Shown here piece after piece: positions 8,802 to 15,669 of a stretch of 64,000 bases of DNA. How positions within the stretch are numbered: position 1 is the stretch's first letter; every line of letters starts with the position of its first letter. The stretch comes from Algoriphagus aestuariicola (lineage in GTDB: Bacteria; Bacteroidota; Bacteroidia; Cytophagales; Cyclobacteriaceae). The DNA lies in the NCBI RefSeq assembly GCF_017254835.1, contig NZ_JAFKCW010000001.1, positions 1,539,063 to 1,603,062 of the forward strand, written 5' to 3'. The notes beneath the pieces are model-generated. The model was given only the letters and a program-made list of their open reading frames with translations. It did not search any database and was not told where the DNA came from. The translations under genes were made by a program, and so were the position numbers.

Positions 8802-10307
8802 TTAGTCATTAAGTGGAATGGAGGAGGAGGAAAGCATTTCAAGCTTTGCCAAACTTTGGTGCTGCAGGTTGATCGCATTGATTTCCTGCAATTGATAATC
8901 CAGCAGTTGCTGCTGGGCCCGGAGAATGTCTTCGAAATCTCCACCATCTCCAGAATAGGAGGTAGTCAACAGACTCATGTTCTGTTGGGTTAGCTCGCGC
9001 TGCTCACCATAGAGCTGGATTTTTCGCTCAGCATTTTCCCAATCCCGATAAGCATTGGCCCACTCCATAGCCAATAGATTTTTGGTTTTTTCCTTTTCCA
9101 AAACTGTCGCTTCCTTGAGTAATTCAGCCTCTTTGACTCTGGAATTGATTTTTTTGCGGTAGATCGGAAGGGAAAGGCTGACCATCGGCATGACCATATC
9201 CCTGCCACCCATCATCATTCCGCTCTCTTCCCTAGCCGTAAATGGCATGTAATTCACACCTGCTCCAAACATCGGTCTGCCATCCAATTTGGCCATTCGG
9301 GCTTGCTGATCATAAGCCGCCAATTCAGAATCGTACATGGCAAGCATGGGATTGTTTGACTGAATGCTGTCCAAAACCGCCAATTTTCCAGCTTCTAGTT
9401 GAATGGCTTCAAATCCAGTTGGGAGAGAGATTTCTGATCTAATTTCCCGGTTGAGTAGCTGATTGAATTTAATCTGAAACGGTTCCAAATCAGCTTTTTG
9501 CTGGGCAATCGTATTTTCCAGTTCCTTCATGGAGATCCGAATCTGAAGGATATCACTCATCGAAGATCCTGAAGTGGCCATTCCACCAGAACTCATCGAA
9601 CTACTTGGAGAGCTAGTTTGAGACATTGCCGAGCTTGAAGTATTTCCTCCACCCATTGAAGCCATGCCAGAGGCTCCTGAAGAGGTCGAAGACATCGATG
9701 CATTGCTTCCGCTTGCCATTGGGGTCGAGGAACTGGAAGTTGAGCCACCTGCGGCAGCCTGATACTTGATCAAGGCAAGGCGCTCATACTTCTTCAGGAA
9801 TTCCAGATTTTCCTGGGAAATTCTGATTTCTTCCTTCAACCTGATCAGGTCAAACCAAGTGGATTTTACGAGAAACATCAACTGGTTTTTCTCTTCCAAA
9901 AAGAGCTGGTATTGAGCTTGCGCCATGAAGTTGGCTTCTTCTTTTTGTGTTGAGATCATCCCAAACCAAGGGAACATCTGCATCAATTGCAGATCTGCTT
10001 GCTGGTTGCCCATAAAACGCTCCATGGGTTCGAGGAAAAATCCAACTTGAAGCTCTGGATCAGGCAAACCTGGCTGGTTGATCCGTTCCTGAGCCGCTTG
10101 GTAGCGAGCGTATGAGGCTTTCAATCCTGGATTGTTCTCTGCTGCCATGATCAAGTACTCATCAAGCGATTGAGCTTTTACTTTTTCTAATCCCAGAAAA
10201 AGAAAAGCTATCAACACCGGAAGAATCAAATGGGAAATCGGAAGTCTGAAGTCTGAAGTCTGAAATCCAATAGGGAATAAGGTCTGATTTTTCATGACTT
10301 TATGCAT
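8802..10307 (-). CDS. TolC-family outer membrane channel (CusC-like) with Met/Ser-rich insert
   Basis: The outer membrane channel of the CusABC-type copper/silver exporter, identified by the TolC helical pattern and by its place between cusA and cusB. Of 501 residues, about 1-46 form a long signal peptide (hydrophobic HLILPVLIAFLFLGL, cleavage near VKAQ). Residues 187-251 are a low-complexity Ser/Gly/Met insert with eight methionines, not usual in TolC and possibly metal-binding. ATG 10307 has GAGGAAG just upstream and overlaps the cusA stop by 8 bases; ATG 10295 is an alternative. Three copies of a 7-bp repeat (10241-10261) lie in the signal-peptide region. Confidence 0.88.
   Translation of the reverse strand: MHKVMKNQTLFPIGFQTSDFRLPISHLILPVLIAFLFLGLEKVKAQSLDEYLIMAAENNPGLKASYARYQAAQERINQPGLPDPELQVGFFLEPMERFMGNQQADLQLMQMFPWFGMISTQKEEANFMAQAQYQLFLEEKNQLMFLVKSTWFDLIRLKEEIRISQENLEFLKKYERLALIKYQAAAGGSTSSSSTPMASGSNASMSSTSSGASGMASMGGGNTSSSAMSQTSSPSSSMSSGGMATSGSSMSDILQIRISMKELENTIAQQKADLEPFQIKFNQLLNREIRSEISLPTGFEAIQLEAGKLAVLDSIQSNNPMLAMYDSELAAYDQQARMAKLDGRPMFGAGVNYMPFTAREESGMMMGGRDMVMPMVSLSLPIYRKKINSRVKEAELLKEATVLEKEKTKNLLAMEWANAYRDWENAERKIQLYGEQRELTQQNMSLLTTSYSGDGGDFEDILRAQQQLLDYQLQEINAINLQHQSLAKLEMLSSSSIPLND
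9555..9749 (-). repeat. Low-complexity Ser/Gly/Met coding tract
   Basis: This stretch encodes residues 187-251 of the CusC-like channel. About half of the residues are serine or threonine, with glycine and eight methionines spaced 3-10 residues apart (for example MASGSNASM, GMASMGGG). It interrupts the helical repeat pattern between LIKYQAAAGG and DILQIRISM, at about the position of a loop between helices. Confidence 0.75.
10241..10261. repeat. Three perfect 7-bp tandem repeats in the channel gene
   Basis: GAAGTCT occurs three times without a gap, followed by a near copy GAAATCC. On the coding strand the unit is CAGACTT-like and encodes part of the region before the signal peptide core. Because 7 is not a multiple of 3, gain or loss of a unit would change the reading frame of the CusC-like protein. 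Confidence 0.8.
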
Positions 10308-13300
10308 TTTCTTCCTCAGTGAATACTTTGGAATTGTTTTTCAATTTTCTTTCTGCCCACCAGCAATAAAGGGTAGGTACGATAAATACTGTGGTAGTTT
10401 CCAACACCATTCCTCCCAAGGATGGAATAGCCATCGGGATCATGATATCGGAGCCACGTCCTGTAGAAGTGAGCACAGGAACCAAAGCCAAAAGCGTAGT
10501 CGCTGTAGTCATCATACATGGAAGCACTCTTCGCTTTCCAGCTTCCAAAACTGCATCCCGGATTTCCTGAATCGTTCGAGGTTGATTTTCCTTGAAGCTT
10601 TGATCCAAATATGAAGCGACGACTACGCCGTCATCCGTTGCGATGCCGAATAGGGCAATAAACCCAACCCAAACCGCCACGCTGAGATTGTAGACTTTCA
10701 TCTGGAAAAGATCCCGGATATTGGTGCCAAAAAAGGAAAAGTCCATAAACCAATCCTGTCCATACAGCCAAAGCATCAGGAATGCTCCGGAGAAAGCCAT
10801 TCCTATCCCCATAAAAACAAAGAGGGAAGTGGAGACCGCCCGGAATTGGAAGTAGAGAATCAAGAAGATTAGGATCAAACAAAGTGGTACGACAATTCCC
10901 AATCTCTTTTCGGCTCGTACTTGGTTTTCATAGGAGCCAGAAAACACATAACGGACTCCATTCGGTACTTTTAGCTCACCCGAATCGATCTTTTCCTGCA
11001 GGTATTTTTGGGCTTGCTCCACCACAGTCACTTCTGCAAATCCATCCATTTTGTCCAAGAGGACATAGCCCACCAAGAAGCTGTTTTCTCCTCGGATCAT
11101 ATCTGGACCCGGTCTGTAGGAAATATCCGCCACTTGGCTCAATGGAATATAATTTCCAAGAGGAGTTGGGATTTGGAGATTTTCGATGGCATAAGGATCA
11201 TCCCGGAATTCCCGCGCATAGCGAACACGGATTGGGAAACGTTCTCGGCCTTCCACCGTGGTGCTCAGTTTCATTCCGCCGATTGCTGTCTCGATAAAGT
11301 CCTGGACATCCACCACATTCATTCCGTAGCGGGAGATTTCATCCCGATTGATGTCCAATTCGAGGTATGGTTTGCCTACGATTCGGTCTGCGAAGACAGC
11401 TTCCTTTTTCACAGAAGGAACTTCCTTCAGGTACTTTTCTAACTCTAAGCCAAAGCTCTCAATGGTCTGTAGGTCTGGCCCATATACTTTGATGCCCATC
11501 GGAGCTCGCATGCCTGTCTGAAGCATCACTAATCGGGTTTCGATCGGCTGAAGCTTCGGAGAGGAGGTTACTCCAGGAATTTGGATTACACCTACGATTT
11601 CTTCCCAGATGTCATCAGGGGAAAGGATATGCTTTCTCCATTGACGGAAGTATTCTCCGTCCTCATCTTCCACCAGATCCTGAACTCGAATCTGATTAGG
11701 AGTCATGGTTTCAGGATCGAAGAGGGAGCCGTCCTTCAATTCGTATTTTCCATCAGTTACCTTGAAGCGAAGGCGATTTCCATTAAGGTCGGTCGCGTAT
11801 TCGCTTTTGTAATTGATGGTATTTTCAAACATGTTGATCGGAGCAGGGTCGATGGCGGTTTCTGCACGACCGGCTTTGCCAACTACAATTTCCACTTCAG
11901 GAATGGCTGTAACCAGCATATCCAGTTGCTGCAGGACTTCCTTGTTTTCCTGAATCCCAGCATGAGGCATGGTCGTCGGCATCAACAGGAAGGAGCCTTC
12001 ATTTAGCGAAGGCATAAATTCCTTACCCATTCCCGGGAAAGAGTGACTCATGCTTGACCATAGGGATGTGGTTCGGATATTGACCCCGATGAGATCAAAA
12101 GTCCTAGGCATGATTCCAAAAACCTTGTTGAAACCCAACCAAACGCTGGCTCCCAACAAAATCACGATCAAAGGAAATAGCAGGAATTTGCCCTTGTTGG
12201 CTAGACACCACATCAGGATTCGTGGATAGATGCGAATAAATCCGGAAAATCCTCCCAAGACCAAAGCCAACAGGATGGCGATGAACCCAAAGTTGACCAG
12301 CTTGCTGACAGAAACGCCCAATGGCATCCAAAGCCCTGTCAAAAGCCAAGTCACAAACAAGAGTGTGATGGCGATGGTCGCCAAATTCTTATGGGGTTCG
12401 ACTTTTTCAGGAAATTGGAATGCGGCTACATTGAGCGCACCAAAGGCAAATAGTAGCCAGCCACCCCAAGACCAAACGGTAAAGGCGATGATTGGCCCAA
12501 GTATTAGTAAAGAAAGGTTAAGAGCTTTACCTAGTTTTCCTTTGACTTCCTTGATTGAAAAGGCCCAATGGGAAAAGGCCGGCATAATCAGCAAGGTGAA
12601 TATCACCGCTGAAACCAAGGCAAAGGTTTTGGTATAGGCCAAAGGCCCGAAGAGTTTGCCTTCCGCAGCCTGAAGTGTGAATACCGGGAAGAAACTGATA
12701 ATCGTCGTACTGACAGCAGTGATAATCGCACCTGAAACTTCCGCTGTCGCCAAATAAACTGTTTTCAGTTTGGATTGGCCTGCGGGGGCTGTTTCCAAAT
12801 GTCGCAGGACATTTTCATTCAGAATAATCCCCAGATCGACCATGGTCCCAATTGCAATCGCGATCCCTGAGAGCGCCACAATATTGGCATCTACGCTAAA
12901 GTATTTCATAAAGATGAAACACATCAGCACCGCGAGCGGAAGCAAGGCAGAGATTAGGAGGGAAGCCCGGAGGTTGTACACCATCACGATGATCACCAAG
13001 ATGGTCACCAAAATCTGGAGATTGATCGCTTCGTAAAGCGTCCCCAAAGTCTCGTAAATCAATCCGGTACGATCGTAGAAAGGCACCAGGGTAACTTTGG
13101 AAACGGTTCCGTCTGCCAAAGTTTTGGTAGGAAGGCCTTGGGAAAGCTTTTCGATTTCAGATTTGACTCCTTCGATGACCTTCAGGGGATTGTCACCATA
13201 GCGTGCGATGACCACACCACCAACAGCTTCAGCGCCGCTTTTGTCCAAAATCCCGCCCATATTTCGAGGCTGAGGGCCGATATTCACACGGGCCACATCC

Positions 13301-14130
13301 TGGATTCGTATAGGGACGTTGTTAGTGACCTTGACGACAGCTTTGTCCAAGTCTTCCAATTCCTCTACATAGCCCAAGCCTCGGATAAAGTAATCTACCT
13401 TATTGACTTCGATGGTATTGGCAGAGACGTCCAAATTGGATTTTCTCACGGCTTCCATCACGTCCATCAGGGTGACTCCATTGGCTTTAAGTGCTCCTGG
13501 ATCCACGTCGACCTGATATTCTTTGACATAGCCACCTACCGAAGCTACTTCGGCTACGCCTTCGACCGCGGTCAAAGCATAGCGAACGTAGTAGTCTTGT
13601 ACGGTTCGAAGCTCGTGGAGATCCCAGCCTCCGGTTGGATTTCCGTTTTCATCCCGACCTTCCAAGGTGTACCAATATACTTGTCCCAAAGCTGTGGCAT
13701 CTGGACCTAGTTTAGGCTGGACGCCATCTGGCAATAGACCAGCTGGGAGGGAATTGAGTTTCTCTAGAACCCGGGAGCGACTCCAATAGAATTCTATGTC
13801 TTCATTGAAGATGATGTAGATACTGGAAAAGCCAAAAGCTGAACTGGAACGCACACTTTTCACACCGGGAAGACCCAAGAGGGAAGTGGTCAGGGGATAG
13901 GTGATTTGGTCCTCGACATCCTGTGGAGAGCGTCCCATCCATTCGGTAAAGACGATCTGTTGGTTTTCACCGATGTCAGGGATGGCATCCACGGGCACAG
14001 GATCTCTGGGTAAGAAATCCACCTGCCAGTTGAATGGAGCGGTGACGATTCCCCAGCCGATAATCAGCAGGAGAAAGAGAACGGTCACCAGTTTGTTCTC
14101 TAAGAAGTACTTTACGATGCGATTGAGCAT
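10300..14130 (-). CDS. cusA: CusA/CzcA-family heavy-metal RND pump
   Basis: The proton-driven inner membrane pump of the copper/silver exporter. From the ATG at 14130 (MLNRIVKYFLENKLVTVLF) it has 1276 residues, against about 1045 in E. coli CusA. Family hallmarks are WMGRSPQDVEDQITYPL, GKAGRAETAIDPAP and, in the transmembrane region, GTMVDLGIILNENV with the proton-relay aspartate. A methionine-rich segment (RLVMLQTGMRAPMG) matches the metal-path region. The extra length comes from an added membrane segment near residues 560-700 and a periplasmic insert (about 800-880), both common in Bacteroidetes homologues. An upstream ATG at 14178 would add 16 untypical residues. The channel gene overlaps its stop. 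Confidence 0.94.
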   Translation of the reverse strand: MLNRIVKYFLENKLVTVLFLLLIIGWGIVTAPFNWQVDFLPRDPVPVDAIPDIGENQQIVFTEWMGRSPQDVEDQITYPLTTSLLGLPGVKSVRSSSAFGFSSIYIIFNEDIEFYWSRSRVLEKLNSLPAGLLPDGVQPKLGPDATALGQVYWYTLEGRDENGNPTGGWDLHELRTVQDYYVRYALTAVEGVAEVASVGGYVKEYQVDVDPGALKANGVTLMDVMEAVRKSNLDVSANTIEVNKVDYFIRGLGYVEELEDLDKAVVKVTNNVPIRIQDVARVNIGPQPRNMGGILDKSGAEAVGGVVIARYGDNPLKVIEGVKSEIEKLSQGLPTKTLADGTVSKVTLVPFYDRTGLIYETLGTLYEAINLQILVTILVIIVMVYNLRASLLISALLPLAVLMCFIFMKYFSVDANIVALSGIAIAIGTMVDLGIILNENVLRHLETAPAGQSKLKTVYLATAEVSGAIITAVSTTIISFFPVFTLQAAEGKLFGPLAYTKTFALVSAVIFTLLIMPAFSHWAFSIKEVKGKLGKALNLSLLILGPIIAFTVWSWGGWLLFAFGALNVAAFQFPEKVEPHKNLATIAITLLFVTWLLTGLWMPLGVSVSKLVNFGFIAILLALVLGGFSGFIRIYPRILMWCLANKGKFLLFPLIVILLGASVWLGFNKVFGIMPRTFDLIGVNIRTTSLWSSMSHSFPGMGKEFMPSLNEGSFLLMPTTMPHAGIQENKEVLQQLDMLVTAIPEVEIVVGKAGRAETAIDPAPINMFENTINYKSEYATDLNGNRLRFKVTDGKYELKDGSLFDPETMTPNQIRVQDLVEDEDGEYFRQWRKHILSPDDIWEEIVGVIQIPGVTSSPKLQPIETRLVMLQTGMRAPMGIKVYGPDLQTIESFGLELEKYLKEVPSVKKEAVFADRIVGKPYLELDINRDEISRYGMNVVDVQDFIETAIGGMKLSTTVEGRERFPIRVRYAREFRDDPYAIENLQIPTPLGNYIPLSQVADISYRPGPDMIRGENSFLVGYVLLDKMDGFAEVTVVEQAQKYLQEKIDSGELKVPNGVRYVFSGSYENQVRAEKRLGIVVPLCLILIFLILYFQFRAVSTSLFVFMGIGMAFSGAFLMLWLYGQDWFMDFSFFGTNIRDLFQMKVYNLSVAVWVGFIALFGIATDDGVVVASYLDQSFKENQPRTIQEIRDAVLEAGKRRVLPCMMTTATTLLALVPVLTSTGRGSDIMIPMAIPSLGGMVLETTTVFIVPTLYCWWAERKLKNNSKVFTEEENA

Positions 14131-14217
14131 AAATCTTTGGTTTGGATGCAAAAGGAGCCTGCCAAGGGATTTTGGCAAAAGAAATGCATGCAGGAGATTG
14201 TTCCCGCGACCAAAGAT

Positions 14218-14628
14218 TTAGATTAAGAAAGATTGATGCAGCACCTGTAGGTCTTGCTCAATTGGGGGAGGGGAATAGGTGGGAAATTGGCTTTTTTCAG
14301 TTGAAAGAGGCTCAATACCGAAAACAAAAACCTGTACTAGAGCTAGGGCGAAGTCAAGTGAAAGGTTGATTTCCACCTTTTTCAGTTGGACTTCATCATC
14401 GACTTGTACCTGTGTGGTGACATTTTCGCAGCAGGACTGAGGGTCTTGCTGATCCGATTCGTTTTCGCTGTGATCCATGGGCATGTTCATGCCGCAGTCC
14501 ACATGTTTTTCTCCGAATCCAAGCTCAGATTTCATTTCCATGCCCATGCAAAAATGGGTCGTCTTCGCCATCCCAACGGAAGCGAAGAAAACCAGCAGGG
14601 CTAATACTATGGAAACTGAGGCCTTCAT
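14218..14628 (-). CDS. HYC_CC_PP family small exported protein
   Basis: A 136-residue exported protein of the small Bacteroidetes group named after its conserved HYC, CC and PP motifs. Here they appear as HFC (residues 25-27), SCC in the middle and SPPP near the end. A signal peptide (KASVSIVLALLVFFASVGMA) is followed by a Met/His/Cys-rich part (CMGMEM, VDCGMNMPMDHSENES) that looks made for binding copper or a similar soft metal. A hydrophobic segment (LSLDFALALVQVFVF) lies in the second half. It is the first gene of the cus cluster, 87 bases before cusA. Its exact role is unknown. Confidence 0.8.
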   Translation of the reverse strand: MKASVSIVLALLVFFASVGMAKTTHFCMGMEMKSELGFGEKHVDCGMNMPMDHSENESDQQDPQSCCENVTTQVQVDDEVQLKKVEINLSLDFALALVQVFVFGIEPLSTEKSQFPTYSPPPIEQDLQVLHQSFLI

Positions 14629-14633
14629 CGTGT

Positions 14634-14666
14634 CAAAAATACGGAATAAAATTTTGGAAGTTCAAA
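14634..14666 (-). promoter_or_regulatory. Candidate Bacteroidetes promoter for the copper efflux operon
   Basis: Read on the minus strand, TTTG (14663-14666) is followed after 21 bases by TATTTTTG (14634-14641). This matches the Bacteroidetes -33 TTTG and -7 TAnnTTTG pattern. Transcription would begin only a few bases before, or at, the ATG at 14628, giving a leaderless or very short-leader mRNA. The call rests on the pattern alone. Confidence 0.4.
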
Positions 14667-14732
14667 TTTTGAGTTCTATCACTAATGAAAACTGATGGAA
14701 CCTAGCTAAATTTAGAAAATGATTTTTTCGTA

Positions 14733-15194
14733 ATGGCCAATACTTTTACCCAAATTCATATCCATGTAGTGTTTGCTACTAAGTTTAGGAATGCTCAAAT
14801 AAATGCTCAATGGGAGTCTAGACTTTATGATTATATCATCAGTATTTTCAGTCACTATAATCATAAAGTTTTAGCTATTGGAGGCATGCCTGATCATATT
14901 CATATTCTTTTTGGCCAAAGGCCAGACCAATCATTAAGTGAATTGATTCAAAAGGTAAAGGCTTCGAGTTCTAAATGGATCAATGAAACTGGACTGACTT
15001 CATCAAAATTTTCATGGCAAGAAGGATTTGGAGCATTTTCTTATACTAAATCTGATCTTCCGAAAGTTGTTGAATACATCCTGAATCAAAAGAATCATCA
15101 CCAAAAGAGGCCATTTTTGGAAGAGTATAAGAAGATCTTATCTGACCAAGGAATTGAATTTGATTCTAAATATATTTTTAAAGACCAGATTTAG
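14733..15194 (+). CDS. IS200-like Y1 transposase, REP-associated tyrosine transposase (RAYT) type
   Basis: A 153-residue single-strand DNA transposase of the Y1/IS200 superfamily. It has the HUH motif HIHIL (in GGMPDHIHILF) and the catalytic tyrosine in VVEYILNQKNHH. Start and size are normal for the family (MANTFTQIHIHVVFATKF). No TnpB accompanies it, and a set of small palindromes follows directly (15198-15420), which fits a RAYT that acts on its own REP-like hairpins rather than a full IS element. It is on the plus strand between the two minus-strand parts of the copper cluster and looks lower in GC, so it is probably an insertion. Confidence 0.9.
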   Translation: MANTFTQIHIHVVFATKFRNAQINAQWESRLYDYIISIFSHYNHKVLAIGGMPDHIHILFGQRPDQSLSELIQKVKASSSKWINETGLTSSKFSWQEGFGAFSYTKSDLPKVVEYILNQKNHHQKRPFLEEYKKILSDQGIEFDSKYIFKDQI

Positions 15195-15197
15195 GTA

Positions 15198-15420
15198 TCG
15201 TCCTTACAGGACTATTGATTACCGATGCACACGTTTCTACCAAGCTTCCGTCCCCATGGGACGATTGATGAATGTATTATTTCATTTTGACCCTCTTGTG
15301 ATTTTCTCTGAAGGGATTTCTAATTTGTTTTCATCAAGGATGCCTTTTTTAAAGTCCCGACGGGACGTAAGCTAGGTAGGAAAGGAATTGTTATATAGAC
15401 AAAATGCCGTAGGCATGATA
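15198..15420. repeat. REP-like palindromes following the RAYT gene
   Basis: Four short perfect palindromes lie here: GTCCT-TAC-AGGAC (15200-15212), CGTCCC-CAT-GGGACG (15249-15263), GTCCC-GAC-GGGAC (15354-15366) and ATGCC-GTA-GGCAT (15404-15416). The second and third are flanked by matching arms in opposite orientation (CTACCAAGCTTCCGTCCC and, reversed, CTACCTAGCTTACGTCCC), so they form an inverted REP pair of about 25-30 bases each. Position right behind the transposase marks them as its probable substrates. Confidence 0.75.
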
Positions 15421-15422
15421 CT

Positions 15423-15629
15423 CTATACTGGCTGAGCAATAAAACCGGCTTTCAGGACGGCCTTTTTGATGTCCTCGGGCTCCAGATTTTCGGTTTTCAC
15501 GGTCAATGTTCTGTCCGGATCTTGAAGATCCACCTCCCAGGAATCAAGTTCACATTCGTTGAGTTTGGGAGTGACTTTGGCTAGGCAGTTGCCACAATTG
15601 ATGTTGGTTTTGAATTTTAGCGTTTTCAT
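15423..15629 (-). CDS. HMA-domain copper chaperone-like protein
   Basis: A 68-residue cytoplasmic protein made of one heavy-metal-associated domain with the metal-binding motif NCGNC (residues 11-15) and the ferredoxin-like beta-alpha-beta layout ending KKAVLKAGF. It resembles CopZ and probably passes Cu(I) to CopA, encoded 40 bases upstream on the same strand, so the two form an operon. The motif here is NINCGNCLAKV where the classic domain has GMTCxxC, so it belongs to the divergent Bacteroidetes type. The REP palindromes of the RAYT begin right behind its stop. Confidence 0.85.
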   Translation of the reverse strand: MKTLKFKTNINCGNCLAKVTPKLNECELDSWEVDLQDPDRTLTVKTENLEPEDIKKAVLKAGFIAQPV

Positions 15630-15669
15630 TCGATAGGTATTTATTAATTGGTTTAGGAAAATTTCGATT

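Noticed and set aside
15198-15420. The RAYT as mobiliser of the 36-53 kb repeats
   Set aside because: Its own palindromes are of the GTCCC/GGGAC type and share no arm with the GTAGTT/AACTAC hairpins, so no link can be claimed from this window.
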